DNA of 64,000 nucleotides. It comes from Gemmatimonadota bacterium. Lineage in GTDB: Bacteria; Latescibacterota; UBA2968; GCA-2709665. A program made the translations under genes and the position numbers. Of the stretch, positions 26,310 through 35,770 are shown in pieces. Location of the stretch: the NCBI GenBank assembly GCA_028873695.1, contig JAPPNU010000044.1:62001-126000 (forward strand). Reading direction: 5' to 3'. Position 1 is the first letter of the stretch. Every line of letters begins with the position of its first letter. The notes beneath the pieces are model-generated. The model ran no database searches, was not told the DNA's origin, and was given only the letters and a program-made list of their open reading frames with translations.

Positions 26310-26721
26310 GAGGTATCCATCCATATATTTCGCGCACTCTCCCGACTCTCGTAGTGACTCAGACCCGTTTTGGACAGGCGTGTTATTGACCGATCTTGTG
26401 ACTGGCAGCATCCACGTATGGAAGACGATGTTCGATACTCCGGATAGATTTGAAAAAGGCCTGCAATCGAACCCTTTTTGCGTAATTTTCTCAGTGTGAA
26501 ACACGCTGAGCGGATCGGTTGCCCAATGAAACGGGAGGCGGCATGCCACCGAGTGCCGTGAAGTACGAGGGCGGCTGTCTCTGCGTCCAGACTAGAATTC
26601 AGGACATGAGCTGAATTCCAGGCTCGCCAGATATATGAAATAATGGAATATATCGGCGTATTCCCGCTGGCAGAAAAATTCGTTTGAAGATTGATTCTGC
26701 TGCAAAGCAGGTGACGACACA

Positions 26722-27243
26722 ATGCATCTATACAAGGTGTCTGCTCCGCGCGAGAGTTTGGTGTTCAAGCCAACGAGATTCTACCGTACTGAGGATTTTC
26801 GGAGCAGCAGTAGACGGCCCAAACCGGGCTACGTCCCGGACTGCCTGCTCTATGCCGGCGACTTCGACGAGATTTCAATTCATCTGTTTCCAAAGATTCA
26901 TCGAATTCGAGTGAGGAACGCTGAAGAGTCCAGGAGAAAGCTTTCGATCCTGGGATTCGAGACAGATGCGGACAAGAGGTGTTACATCTTCGCCAATCGC
27001 GAGGCTGAGACGCAGATAATGGAGTTTGAAGCGAGCGTCTATATTTTCGACGACTGCCATTTCACGAAGACGCCCAGCAACGAATACATCTCCAGAGAAC
27101 CGGTCGAAGCCATCGGTTCCGAATCCTATACGATGCAGGAGATCCTGCGCAGTTGGCGCATCCAGCTTATCCCTGTCGACTCCGTGCCAGAACTATCCGG
27201 TTTTCTCACGGACGCCGGTGTCGCCTATTCCTATCAGACGTGA
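26722..27243 (+). CDS. DUF6886-like protein
   Basis: The 173-aa protein starts M-H-L-Y-K-V-S and has a central 'LYAGDF...IHLFPKI' and a C-terminal 'YISREPVEAIGSE' followed by I-Q-L-I-P-V. This order recalls the uncharacterised DUF6886 family (Y-H-V-S start, F-P-R-D middle, S-R-E-P-V late). The match is from memory and weak in the N-terminal half. No function is known for the family. The start has no clear Shine-Dalgarno sequence. Confidence 0.6.
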   Translation: MHLYKVSAPRESLVFKPTRFYRTEDFRSSSRRPKPGYVPDCLLYAGDFDEISIHLFPKIHRIRVRNAEESRRKLSILGFETDADKRCYIFANREAETQIMEFEASVYIFDDCHFTKTPSNEYISREPVEAIGSESYTMQEILRSWRIQLIPVDSVPELSGFLTDAGVAYSYQT

Positions 27244-27314
27244 CAGGCGATCACTACGTATCTGCCAATTGCGTATATTTCGCTCAACGACAGGTTCGCG
27301 ACGGAAGCCATCAG

Positions 27315-27827
27315 ATGAAAAAACGCACGAAGGGAAGAATACCACCGACGATCCGATCGGCCACCTTTGCAGACGCCGAGATTGTAGCGCGCATCTACAT
27401 CGATTCCTGGAACGCCGGATTCGGCGCGTTGCTGTCGCGGGCGGATAGAACCGTGACACCGGCGCTTGTTGAACGCTGGCGGCATGATCTGATTCAACCT
27501 GTCCCACGTCGCTGGTGGGTCGCTGAAAATTCGGGTACAACCGCAGGGATCGCCGGCATTGGACCCAGCCGGGACCCGGTCGATGAACGCCTCGGCGAAC
27601 TTGATACGGTCGCTGTCGATCCGTCGCACTGGCGCACAGGAATAGGCAAGGCATTGATGTCCGTCGCACTGCGTTATCTGGTTGCGGACGGCTACGACGA
27701 AGCGATCGTGTGGACCGTGGAAGGATACGAGCGCGGAATTGCCTTCTACGAGGCCTTTGGCTGGCGCCGCGATGGCGGCGTCCGGGATGACGGGCGGCAT
27801 ATCCGCCTCAGACGAGATTTCACGTAA
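27315..27827 (+). CDS. GNAT family N-acetyltransferase
   Basis: The 170-aa protein has a GNAT opening (I-R-S-A-T-F-A-D-A-E), the beta4 strand L-D-T-V-A-V-D-P-S-H and a slightly unusual acetyl-CoA loop W-R-T-G-I-G-K-A-L. It ends with V-E-G-Y-E-R-G-I-A-F-Y-E-A-F-G-W. The ATG at 27315 was preferred to 27153 because the domain begins here. It is followed 11 nt later by another GNAT gene; the two are probably co-transcribed. Confidence 0.88.
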   Translation: MKKRTKGRIPPTIRSATFADAEIVARIYIDSWNAGFGALLSRADRTVTPALVERWRHDLIQPVPRRWWVAENSGTTAGIAGIGPSRDPVDERLGELDTVAVDPSHWRTGIGKALMSVALRYLVADGYDEAIVWTVEGYERGIAFYEAFGWRRDGGVRDDGRHIRLRRDFT

Positions 27828-27838
27828 AGGTTCCCGGA

Positions 27839-28408
27839 ATGGAAAAACTGACTGAACGTCTGCGCCTCCGAGAATTCACCAGGAATGACGTGGGCGCCGT
27901 TGCCGAGTTCAGGAAGGACCCGCGGTATCTGGAATTCTATTACCGGCCTCCCTACACGAGAGAAGAGTGCGTCCGCTTTGTTGAAAAGTGCATCGCATGG
28001 TCCGGAGAGAATCCGAGAACCCGGTTCCACCTGGCGATCACAGATCGAGCGGGCGAGGTATTATTCGGTAACTGCGGAGTGCGCAAGGAAAGCATCGAAA
28101 CCCTGCGAGGCGACGTCGGCTACGAATTGTCGCCGGCGTACTGGGGGAACGGCTACGCAACGGAGGCTGTTCGAGCGATGCTTGACTTCGGGTTTGCGGA
28201 TTTGGAACTGCACGAGATCGAAGCCAGGTGTGTTGCCGCAAACAAACGGTCCGTGCGTCTTCTTCACCGGCTTGGATTCGAGGCGACGGAGCGCATGCAG
28301 CCCGGACAGTGCAGAGACGAATTCACAGACCGGATGTTACCCGAACGGAGAGTATTTCTGCTGTCTCGGGACCAATGGATCCACAGCATGTCCGGTCTCA
28401 ATGCATGA
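27839..28408 (+). CDS. GNAT family N-acetyltransferase, RimJ/RimL-like
   Basis: This is a 189-aa acetyltransferase of the RimJ-like subgroup. It opens L-T-E-R-L-R-L-R-E-F, has Y-E-L-S-P-A-Y-W-G-N-G-Y-A-T-E-A, and ends A-A-N-K-R-S-V-R-L-L-H-R-L-G-F. These members acetylate N-terminal amines of proteins or small molecules. It lies 11 nt after the previous GNAT gene. The two are not close paralogues. Confidence 0.9.
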   Translation: MEKLTERLRLREFTRNDVGAVAEFRKDPRYLEFYYRPPYTREECVRFVEKCIAWSGENPRTRFHLAITDRAGEVLFGNCGVRKESIETLRGDVGYELSPAYWGNGYATEAVRAMLDFGFADLELHEIEARCVAANKRSVRLLHRLGFEATERMQPGQCRDEFTDRMLPERRVFLLSRDQWIHSMSGLNA

Positions 28409-28459
28409 AGTCGTTTGAGGCATTGGATGGACCGGACATTTTAGCCAGGAGACAAAACT

Positions 28460-28828
28460 GTGAGCATTCATCGCATTACTTCGATGGTTCCGATTACCGA
28501 TCTGGATCAGGCGATTGGTTTCTACTCGGGAGGGTTGGGCCTGAAGGTCGTCCGCCGAAGGGATGACTGGGGCCACGCCATACTCGAAGGTGAGCATCGT
28601 TGCCAGGTGATGATTGACCGATCGATACGTTCGGAATCGAACGCCGCGACTGTCGTTTACTACTATACGTCCGAGATCGAGTCGGTACGAGACCGCTTGA
28701 TCGCCGCCGGATTCGACCCCGATCCCATCGGCGAAACGTTCTACGACATGACGGAATTCAGAGTGCGGGATCCCGACGGGAATCGGGTCTGGGTCGGCGC
28801 GCGTGGCGATCCTGAGAGGCGCTCCTGA
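28460..28828 (+). CDS. VOC family protein
   Basis: The 122-aa protein has the VOC strand S-M-V-P-I-T-D-L-D-Q-A followed by the G-F-Y-S-G-G-L-G-L helix, and ends with F-R-V-R-D-P-D-G-N-R-V-W-V-G. The GTG start at 28460 has AGGAGA 7 nt upstream. The last strand has Val-Trp-Val where glyoxalase-I-like members have the metal Glu, so a binding rather than enzymatic role is possible. Confidence 0.87.
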   Translation: MSIHRITSMVPITDLDQAIGFYSGGLGLKVVRRRDDWGHAILEGEHRCQVMIDRSIRSESNAATVVYYYTSEIESVRDRLIAAGFDPDPIGETFYDMTEFRVRDPDGNRVWVGARGDPERRS

Positions 28829-28918
28829 GGCTGCTCCCGGAACGGGTTCGATAAGGATCCACGATGATGGACTACGGCATTCAAGTCCCACGAATCGACT
28901 CACGAAAGGAATAGCGCC

Positions 28919-29821
28919 ATGAGCAACTATATCGTTGTATCGAGCATCTCCTACGCCCCGATCAGCGGGGACGACGAGAAGGTGATGGCACAGACCCACA
29001 AGGACCTGACCGACCTGGTGGGACAGGTCGCGCGCGCGACCACGCCCGATCTGATCGTCCTTCCCGAGACCATTTGCCGCACCTGCGACGAAGAAGTGCC
29101 GGAGGGGCCGACGACACAGCTTCTGGCCGGCCTGGCGCGGGAATACAACTGTTACATTACCGTTCCGGTACATCAGATCGAACCCAAGAGCGAGGCGGTC
29201 TTCAACGTCCTCGGGCTGCTTGACCGGCAGGGGGAACTGGCCGGCATCTACCGCAAGTACATCCCGGTCTACCCGGAATTCGATCACGGCACGCGTCCGG
29301 GTCCGGGCGCGACGCTGATCCGCACCGAATTCGGCCCGGTGGGCGGGGTGATCTGCTTCGACCTGAACTTTGGCGAATTGCGGGCGCAGTACAAGAAGCT
29401 CAGGCCGAAACTGCTGCTCTTCAGCTCCATGTACCACGGCGGGCTGGTGCAGAACTTCTGGGCGCTTGACGTGCAGGCCTACTTCGTGGGCTCGGTCTAC
29501 AGGGGTACGCCCTGCACCGTCATCGATCCGCAGGGGACCACCCTGGACACGAGCAATAACTACAGAAGCTGGGCTTCCGCTCGCATCAACCTGGACTTTG
29601 AAGTGGTGCATCTCGACAAGAATCGGGCCAGATTCGACGATATCCATCGAAAGTACGGCGAGGCCGTGCGCATTGTCATCACCGGGGAGGTGGGCACGTC
29701 GGTGATCTACAGCGAGACCGCGGAGCGCACTGCAGCTGACATCGTCGACGAGTTCGAACTGGTGCGCCTGTACGATTACTTCGATTGGTCGCGGGAACTG
29801 CGGACGGAGCATTTGAAATGA
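28919..29821 (+). CDS. Carbon-nitrogen hydrolase (nitrilase superfamily)
   Basis: The catalytic triad of the nitrilase superfamily is clear: E50 in L-P-E-T-I, K113 in Y-R-K-Y-I-P and C146 in V-I-C-F-D-L-N-F. The product is 300 aa. Superfamily members hydrolyse non-peptide C-N bonds in amides, N-carbamoyl amides or nitriles. The loop after the lysine (P-V-Y-P-E) resembles the amidase and carbamoylase branches more than true nitrilases. AAAGGA precedes the ATG. A 491-aa open frame on the opposite strand is a shadow. Confidence 0.93.
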   Translation: MSNYIVVSSISYAPISGDDEKVMAQTHKDLTDLVGQVARATTPDLIVLPETICRTCDEEVPEGPTTQLLAGLAREYNCYITVPVHQIEPKSEAVFNVLGLLDRQGELAGIYRKYIPVYPEFDHGTRPGPGATLIRTEFGPVGGVICFDLNFGELRAQYKKLRPKLLLFSSMYHGGLVQNFWALDVQAYFVGSVYRGTPCTVIDPQGTTLDTSNNYRSWASARINLDFEVVHLDKNRARFDDIHRKYGEAVRIVITGEVGTSVIYSETAERTAADIVDEFELVRLYDYFDWSRELRTEHLK

Positions 29822-29856
29822 GCGCTGCGACGCACTTCATCGGAGACCGGTAAGCA

Positions 29857-30723
29857 ATGCAGGTCACGTTTCTCGGAACATCGGCCGCGCCTTCGATGCC
29901 GAACCCACTCTGCGCCTGCGACGCCTGCAGTATCGCCAGGGAGGCGGGCGGGAAGAACCTTCGCAGGCGATCGTCGATCGTTGTCAACGATGACCTGATG
30001 GTCGATTTCGGCCCGGACATCGCGACCGCGTCGTTCCACTGTGGCATCTGTCTCACCGGCATCGAAGTCTGCCTCCTGACGCATGCCCACGAGGACCACT
30101 TCGATCCCGAATTCCTGATGGCCAGACACAAGGATTACGGGACTGTCCTCGCGAACAGGATGATTCTGGCAGGTTCAATCGATACGCTGAGATCCATTGA
30201 CGAGGACCTGGCCGGTAGATGTCCGTACGGGAGCATCTTCGACCGACAGGCACAACGCGCGCTTGGGATCGATCCGTTGCCCCTCGAGCCATTCGAGGAA
30301 CGTGTCGTCGGCAATTATCGGATCACAGGATATCCCGGGAACCACGGCACGGTAAAGGGGGCGTTGCTCTACGCTATCGAGCAAGACGGGCAGGCCATTT
30401 TCTACGGTACGGATACATCCGTGCTTCCGGAGCATGTATGGGAGCAACTGCTGCGCGCCGGCACAGAATTCGATCTTCTCATCCTCGATCATACGTACGG
30501 CGTCGGCATTGACGTCAGTCCGCCCGATCATCTCGCCGCCGTTGACGTCATCGGTCACGTGGATCGCTTTCGACGGAGCGGCCTCCTCAAGGACAATGCG
30601 CGGGTCTACGCGACGCACATTTCCCATGAAGGATACCTGGAGCACGACGAGTTTGACGCGTATGCAGCGGCGAACGGGTACAGAATTGCATACGACGGAT
30701 TGTCGCTGGCAATGTACGGGTGA
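29857..30723 (+). CDS. MBL-fold metallohydrolase, PhnP-like
   Basis: The protein (288 aa) begins V-T-F-L-G-T-S-A-A-P, has a zinc-binding 'CACDACSIA' just after, and the canonical MBL motif L-T-H-A-H-E-D-H-F-D. Later ligands are visible in 'PGNHGTVKG', 'YGTDTS' and 'ATHISHE'. The cysteine pair near the start and the layout match PhnP and related phosphodiesterases of the beta-CASP/PhnP-type MBL group. PhnP hydrolyses a cyclic ribose phosphate in phosphonate breakdown, but no phn genes are here. It follows the nitrilase gene by 35 nt. Confidence 0.88.
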   Translation: MQVTFLGTSAAPSMPNPLCACDACSIAREAGGKNLRRRSSIVVNDDLMVDFGPDIATASFHCGICLTGIEVCLLTHAHEDHFDPEFLMARHKDYGTVLANRMILAGSIDTLRSIDEDLAGRCPYGSIFDRQAQRALGIDPLPLEPFEERVVGNYRITGYPGNHGTVKGALLYAIEQDGQAIFYGTDTSVLPEHVWEQLLRAGTEFDLLILDHTYGVGIDVSPPDHLAAVDVIGHVDRFRRSGLLKDNARVYATHISHEGYLEHDEFDAYAAANGYRIAYDGLSLAMYG

Positions 30724-30763
30724 CAACGGATCGCCGCGCGAAGGCCGCGCTCGACAGGCTGAA

Positions 30764-31864
30764 ATGGATACCATGGAAGAGATTCGCCCCATTCGTGAGT
30801 CGGAACTCGAGGAACTCCTCGACCTGCTTTGCGCCGTGCACAACCCCGATGGTCGCGAGCGCTACCGGGGTTACATCGAAGGCGATCCGACGTGGCGCCC
30901 ATCGCACACGCCGGTTGTCGTTGTCGACAATCGGATCGTATCCACGCTGCGCATCTGGGACCGCCGGGTCCACCTCGGCGCTACACCCGTTCGTATGGGC
31001 GGCATCGGCGGCGTCACCACGCATCACGACTACCGGCAACGGGGCATCGCGACGCGGTTGATGGAGCATGCGGCGGAGCACATGCGCGACGATGGTTTCG
31101 ACCTCGGTCTGCTGTTCAGCGCGATCCCTGCGCGCTTCTACCTGCGCCTCCGCTGGTGCTGCGTGCCGCTGATGGGTTTTCACGCAGAGTTGCGCCGTTT
31201 ACCGCAGCCGGGCCGGTCGGCGCTGGAGGTCCTGCCATTCGATGAGTCCCGGGACCTTGAGGAGACCGTCGCGCTCTATCAGCGCCACAACGCCGGTCGC
31301 AGCGGCACGATGCTGCGCCCGCGTCCGTACTGGGACTATGCGCCCTCACGCGTGCGGGGCGTGCTGCCGACGAACGTCGTGCGAGGCAACGCGGGACTTT
31401 GCGGATATATCAACTGGGAGAGCGACGGAGAGGGTGCCAGCGTGTATGAGATCGCTTTTGAGGGCGGCTCTGCACTCGATACCCTGGTAAAATGCCTGCT
31501 CGACGAATGCGCGGAGAACGGGGTGACGCAGATCTATGGAGAGATCCCCCACGGCCACCCCTTCGTCGACGCTCTGGTCGCCGCCGCTGACGCCGATTTG
31601 AGACTCGGAGGCGACAACTCGATGATGGTCCTGCCTTGCAACCTCGAGTCGCTGATCGCCAGTACCATTCCCGATGGGGCGGAGCTGGCGCGCAGGCTGC
31701 CGGTCGATCTGGTGTGCCGGCTCCTGTTCGGCGAGTCCTCGGGCCGCGACCTGGAACCCATCCTTCGCGCGCGTGGGATCTCGCTGGATGCCGAGGAACT
31801 TCGCCGACTCGAAGCGTCGTTCCCCCGCCGCGAGGTGATCTTCTGGGCGCCAGACCACTTCTGA
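30764..31864 (+). CDS. GNAT family N-acetyltransferase, Eis-like
   Basis: The 366-aa protein has an N-terminal GNAT domain (about residues 1-150) with 'RMGGIGGVTTHHDYRQRGIATRLM'-type beta4 and acetyl-CoA loop (R-Q-R-G-I-A). Two less conserved domains follow. The arrangement resembles Eis-type acetyltransferases (GNAT, second GNAT-like, and SCP-like C-terminal domain) but is about 35 residues shorter. Eis enzymes acetylate several amines of aminoglycosides or other substrates. The frame is open to 30434, inside the MBL gene; ATG 30764 begins just after it. Confidence 0.83.
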   Translation: MDTMEEIRPIRESELEELLDLLCAVHNPDGRERYRGYIEGDPTWRPSHTPVVVVDNRIVSTLRIWDRRVHLGATPVRMGGIGGVTTHHDYRQRGIATRLMEHAAEHMRDDGFDLGLLFSAIPARFYLRLRWCCVPLMGFHAELRRLPQPGRSALEVLPFDESRDLEETVALYQRHNAGRSGTMLRPRPYWDYAPSRVRGVLPTNVVRGNAGLCGYINWESDGEGASVYEIAFEGGSALDTLVKCLLDECAENGVTQIYGEIPHGHPFVDALVAAADADLRLGGDNSMMVLPCNLESLIASTIPDGAELARRLPVDLVCRLLFGESSGRDLEPILRARGISLDAEELRRLEASFPRREVIFWAPDHF

Positions 31865-31933
31865 CGCCCGCGCCCGCCCCGACCTTCGGAATTTGCGCGC
31901 ACACCTACGTCTCCGTCTGAGGCAGCAACAGGC

Positions 31934-32881
31934 ATGAATACACAGGTGAATATCTTCGGTCAATACGGACGGGTTTTGCGATCGGGCGCGGTCTTGAGTG
32001 CGATTCTTGATGCCGTGAACCGGACGGAAGAAATCACTTCAATCGCGAGCGACGTCGAGCCGTTCGTCCAGGAATACGGATTGAGAGCGGTGCATCTTCG
32101 CGGGTTGCATCGAGAGACCGGCCTGGTCGTCATCATAAAAGTCGGGACCAGCGCGCGGGAGAACTTCTGGTGCACTGAACTTCATCGCCGTGCGCCCGAC
32201 CTGGTCCCGGGAGTCTATGCCGCGGGATCGCGCCTGGGAGAGATCGACGTGCATTGGCTGGCATCGGAAGCCATTCCCTATGGACCTCTGGGGAATTCCT
32301 GGAACGGTAGGGAGTTCGAGTTGATGCTCGACGCAGGGATTCGCTTTTATCAGCAGGCGAAGCTGATCCAAGACCCCACGCTGCAAATTACAGAGAAGGC
32401 TGAAGTCTTCGTCTGGCTGGAGGGAGGAATCCGGCGGCGTTGTCCGGGAGCGGTCGATGTGCTTCTATCGCAACTCGATGATCAATGGGCGTTTATCCTC
32501 TCAAAATGCGGATCCGAAACCTGCTTCGAAGACTTTCACCTGTGCAACGGATTGATGAGAGATCCGCCGCCGGAAGGGGAGCGCGCGGTACTGATCGATA
32601 TAGAACCGAATCGCCGACCGTGGATTCTGGATACCGCGTATCTTCAGGTCTTGAATTCGGGGGACAGGAGTCGCCCGGGTCACAGGGATCTCGTTCCCAG
32701 AATGGCCGCAAAACGCCGCCAAGCGGGACTCGCGAGCCTCGACGGTTCCGACCTGGAAACCGCAACGAAAATCGCCCTGGGTTGGATGGCCGCCCGGCAA
32801 TGGCAACCCGAACGGGCTGATTGGGAGCCTGATTACCGTCAAGCCTATCATGAGTTCGTTGACGATGCCGTAGGGGTCTGA
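31934..32881 (+). CDS. Divergent APH/protein-kinase-fold protein
   Basis: The 315-aa protein lacks a clear database family in my reading but keeps the C-lobe skeleton of APH phosphotransferases. The segment 'CFEDFHLCNGL' replaces H-G-D-x-H-x-x-N (Asp and Asn kept, His-Gly lost), and A-V-L-I-D-I-E-P replaces the I-D-F/W-E metal motif. The N-lobe strand V-V-I-I-K-V-G offers the ATP lysine. It is therefore probably a kinase-fold protein, active or not. A good terminator follows at 32913-32950. Confidence 0.62.
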   Translation: MNTQVNIFGQYGRVLRSGAVLSAILDAVNRTEEITSIASDVEPFVQEYGLRAVHLRGLHRETGLVVIIKVGTSARENFWCTELHRRAPDLVPGVYAAGSRLGEIDVHWLASEAIPYGPLGNSWNGREFELMLDAGIRFYQQAKLIQDPTLQITEKAEVFVWLEGGIRRRCPGAVDVLLSQLDDQWAFILSKCGSETCFEDFHLCNGLMRDPPPEGERAVLIDIEPNRRPWILDTAYLQVLNSGDRSRPGHRDLVPRMAAKRRQAGLASLDGSDLETATKIALGWMAARQWQPERADWEPDYRQAYHEFVDDAVGV

Positions 32882-32912
32882 TTTTCGCCGGAAGCGGTCC
32901 TTCAAAGAACCC

Positions 32913-32950
32913 AGCCCCGTGTACAACGACTGACACGGGGCTGTTGTTTT
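32913..32950 (+). terminator. Rho-independent terminator
   Basis: AGCCCCGTGT (32913-32922) and ACACGGGGCT (32933-32942) form a perfect 10-bp stem with a 10-nt loop, followed by GTTGTTTT. It ends the plus-strand gene at 31934-32881 and may also serve the convergent TonB receptor gene, although the T-run is better on the plus strand. Confidence 0.85.
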
Positions 32951-32975
32951 GTCGTTCCGCCAACGCGGTCAGGAA

Positions 32976-35318
32976 CTAAAAGAAATACGTCCTGTAGTTG
33001 AGTTTGAGGCTGCGGCCGGTTTCGGGCATCACGGACCGGACGCGCGACAGGTGGTTGCGGTATTCGGTGTCGAATAGATTCTCGAGAGAAAGGATGAAGC
33101 TGTGTCGTGCCTGATTTGCGAGGAAATCGCGTTGAACGTAGACGCCAAAGATGGAATAACCGTCGGTGGGGTCTTCGTAGGTATCCACGCGTTTCTGTCC
33201 CGCGACCCACTCCATGGTTCCTCCCCCGGTGAGCCAGGGGTGTCTGTAGGTTGCGCTGCCCACGAACTTGAGCGGCGGCATTTCCGGCAGCGGTATACGG
33301 TCGTCCCGGTTTTCGCCGCGCACGTGACTCAGTTTCATCTCCAGTTCAAGGCGTGCGTTCGGGCGCCATTTCAGGTGGGATTCCACGCCCGTCATTCTCG
33401 CGTCGATACCCTCCGCGGCGTAGATGGGAAGTAGCTGGGCCCAGTTGATTTCCCCCGTATTTCGCGGCGCGATGTAATTGCCGAATTCGTTCCAGAATCC
33501 CGTGAAGACCAGGTCGAATCCCGGCTGCAGGTAGTGGAAGAATGCTTCCGCGCCGAAACTGCGTTCAGCGTTGAGTTCCACACTGCCCTTTTCAAAGGTA
33601 TAGGCGGCCAGGTGCGGTCCCTCGTTGTAGAGTTCCTCGATGGTGGGCGCCCGCTGGGACCGGCTGAGGCTGAAGCCCGCGGTCAGCTGGTCGGTAATCG
33701 GCACGAGCGGGCTGAACGCCACGGACCATGTATGGAAGGTGCGGTCGACGTCCAGCCTCTCGTTGGTGATCAACTGGCTGCGCGGGTCGAAGGCGGCATA
33801 GGCGTACCGGGCCGCGGCCTGCAGTTCGAGACTGCGATAGCTTGTTTCGTGATACAGGCCGAGACTGACGTCCTGCTTTCGCGTGGGCGGAGTGAAGACA
33901 TAACCGCCCAGTTCGAGATCGCGATGTTCGAAGTCGGCGGAGATTACGGTGTTCTGCGCCTTGTTTCCCGAGTTCAGGTAGAGTTTGAAGTCTCCGCTGT
34001 AGTCATGAAAAAGAAACTCGGATCCGACGCTGCCGCTTGACTCGTATTCGACGTGGTGATAGTAGGCCTTCGTAAAGCCCGCCTCGATTCTGTCCGCCGT
34101 CCCGCCGTCGAACCGATAGACAGCCCTTCCGTCGAAGACCCGACGGATGATATCGAGGTCCGCGCCGTTCGGATGCGCGCCGATGAATCCGCCCGGAATG
34201 CCGTACTGCGTCTCGAATTGATCGAAAGATGCGCCAACGTATCCCCGGTTCCCCGCGTAGGACACGCCGAGGGCATACGTGCGGGTGTTGATGGGCGTGT
34301 TGGCAAGCCGGCCGACCGGGGTCCGGATGTCCCGGGTATCCCGGTAGGTGGACTCGGCGTGCATCGCGAGCGGCCCCACGGGCGCGGTGAGGGCGGCGGA
34401 CGAGAAATAGCCCCGGTTCGCTGTTTCCCCGTAGGCGCCCACGCTCCCGAAGAAGCGATCAGGCCGGGTTTCGGGAATCCTGTGCTTGACGACGTTGATG
34501 ACACCGCCGCCGGCCGTGGACGTGTGCAGCAGCGTGCGGGGCCCCCGGATGATTTCCAGGCGTTCCGCGTTGAACGTCTCGACGGTGACCGCGTGATCCG
34601 CCGACGTTGCGGAGAGATCCTGAGACTGAATGCCGTCGACGTTGATCTGTACACGGTCGCCGCTGAGCCCGCGGATGACGGGGCGGGCCGGCGCCGGACC
34701 CATGCTCCGGATGGCAACGCCGAGTTCGTTCTTCATGGTCTCGGCCAACGTGATGCTGTATTTCTTCCTGAGTTCGTCACCGGAAAGCACACGTGTGGCC
34801 TCGTGCAGTTCTTCAAATCGGGTTTCAGCGCGTCCGGCCACAACGTCGATGGGGTCCAGCCTGTGGTCCAGCCGCGCCAGTTCGAGATAGACAACCGGAT
34901 GCTTCGCGCCCGAGAGGTTCAGTTCGTGGCGCGTTTCCCGATAGCCGACGTGCGTAAAGGACAGCCGATAGTCACCGGGAGACAGGTGGAGTACGAAGCG
35001 GCCTTTTTCGTCCGTAGACGCGCCCGCGACGTCATCCGAAGGCTGGACGTTTACGTTTCCGACCGGCAGTCCGGTCTCGCCGTCGAAGACGTACCCTTCG
35101 ATCAACACAGCCTGACTTGCCGAGCCGATACCCGCCAGAAAGCCCAAAGACAGCAATGTGAGCGCCGTAAGGTAAATGGACAGCCGGATGGCGGAACGGC
35201 GGCCGGTGTCGTCGCCCGGATCGGGGTCTTGTTTACCGCAACCGGACAGGACCACCGCAAAATCCGGTGCCGCCGCCATCGGTTGATTGGATGTTTTCAC
35301 TTTGAACGTGTTGAACAT
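32976..35318 (-). CDS. TonB-dependent receptor, ZnuD-like
   Basis: The 780-aa protein has a CarboxypepD_reg-like domain (about 71-150), a plug with R-P-V-I-R-G-L-S-G-D-R-V and 'SADHAVTVETFNAERLEIIRG', and a beta-barrel ending in Y-R-T-Y-F-F, with the terminal Phe used by the BAM machinery. The plug strings closely recall the zinc receptor ZnuD. AGGAGA lies 8 nt before ATG 35318. The hydrophobic signal segment (about 44-70) is preceded by 40 residues containing a lipobox-like V-L-S-G-C, which is odd for a receptor. The upstream His/Cys-rich membrane protein supports a metal substrate. Confidence 0.9.
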   Translation of the reverse strand: MFNTFKVKTSNQPMAAAPDFAVVLSGCGKQDPDPGDDTGRRSAIRLSIYLTALTLLSLGFLAGIGSASQAVLIEGYVFDGETGLPVGNVNVQPSDDVAGASTDEKGRFVLHLSPGDYRLSFTHVGYRETRHELNLSGAKHPVVYLELARLDHRLDPIDVVAGRAETRFEELHEATRVLSGDELRKKYSITLAETMKNELGVAIRSMGPAPARPVIRGLSGDRVQINVDGIQSQDLSATSADHAVTVETFNAERLEIIRGPRTLLHTSTAGGGVINVVKHRIPETRPDRFFGSVGAYGETANRGYFSSAALTAPVGPLAMHAESTYRDTRDIRTPVGRLANTPINTRTYALGVSYAGNRGYVGASFDQFETQYGIPGGFIGAHPNGADLDIIRRVFDGRAVYRFDGGTADRIEAGFTKAYYHHVEYESSGSVGSEFLFHDYSGDFKLYLNSGNKAQNTVISADFEHRDLELGGYVFTPPTRKQDVSLGLYHETSYRSLELQAAARYAYAAFDPRSQLITNERLDVDRTFHTWSVAFSPLVPITDQLTAGFSLSRSQRAPTIEELYNEGPHLAAYTFEKGSVELNAERSFGAEAFFHYLQPGFDLVFTGFWNEFGNYIAPRNTGEINWAQLLPIYAAEGIDARMTGVESHLKWRPNARLELEMKLSHVRGENRDDRIPLPEMPPLKFVGSATYRHPWLTGGGTMEWVAGQKRVDTYEDPTDGYSIFGVYVQRDFLANQARHSFILSLENLFDTEYRNHLSRVRSVMPETGRSLKLNYRTYFF

Positions 35319-35770
35319 TAAGGTTCTCCTGTGTGCCGGAATCTCACTTCGTCCCGATTCTCGCGTGAGCATCCACCCACGCGCTGGCCCGGCGGGCTGT
35401 GAACTGGGAGGTCGACCTGCCAGGGCTCAGGGATCAGGCAGACAATCCGCCCGCATTTTATCTTCTACAGTGCGGTGATCGCCACCGAAATGGGCGCGAA
35501 TCCGTTTTCCGCCCGTGTGGCGGACGAACTGCGCATGTACCGACAAGATGCCGACCCACGAATTCGCCTGGCCGGCGATCCGCCATTACGGGTGTAGCCT
35601 GACCCGGAGAGGGGTGCGAATGCACGATACCCAATCCGAAGAGCCTACCCGTCTGCAGAACCGAGGCGCATTTCTGCACGCGTGGGTCCGAGCCGGGGCC
35701 GACCTCGAACGACCGGTATGTAGAAAACTGGAATTACCGAAGACGTGTCAGGAAGACACTTTAGGATGGA
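35319..35770. other. 450-bp leader between metal genes
   Basis: The gap between the two minus-strand metal genes holds a short hairpin (CGCGTG at 35362-35367 with CACGCG at 35378-35383) near the receptor start. On the plus strand there is a 65-codon stop-to-stop frame (35403-35597) with coding-like composition but no good start, possibly a gene remnant. No known riboswitch consensus, including the cobalamin box, could be matched. Confidence 0.45.

Larger units (their letters stand above)
25394..26721. other. 1.3-kb gene-free block with tandem repeats
   Basis: This is the longest non-coding stretch in the window. It contains a perfect inverted repeat (25432-25465), repeat B copies 2 and 3 in tandem (25641-26309), and about 400 bp (26310-26721) in which I see no gene or signal. 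The open frames inside are interrupted between the tandem units and show no protein-like conservation. Confidence 0.7.

Noticed and set aside
25394-26721. Small open frames in the repeat block
   Set aside because: They follow the repeat units, lack ribosome sites and resemble no protein.
28337-29812. A 491-residue minus-strand open frame
   Set aside because: It is antisense to the nitrilase with its intact catalytic triad.
34053-35321. A 422-residue plus-strand open frame
   Set aside because: It is antisense to the TonB receptor, whose motifs are unmistakable.
35458-35679. JAMM-like V-H-S-H-P peptide on the minus strand
   Set aside because: The frame is short, overlaps nothing conserved and lacks the Asp/Glu partners of a JAMM site.
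35319-35770. Cobalamin riboswitch before the TonB receptor
   Set aside because: A GGCAGGTCGACCTCCCAG string on the minus strand vaguely resembles part of one, but the box order and orientation do not fit.
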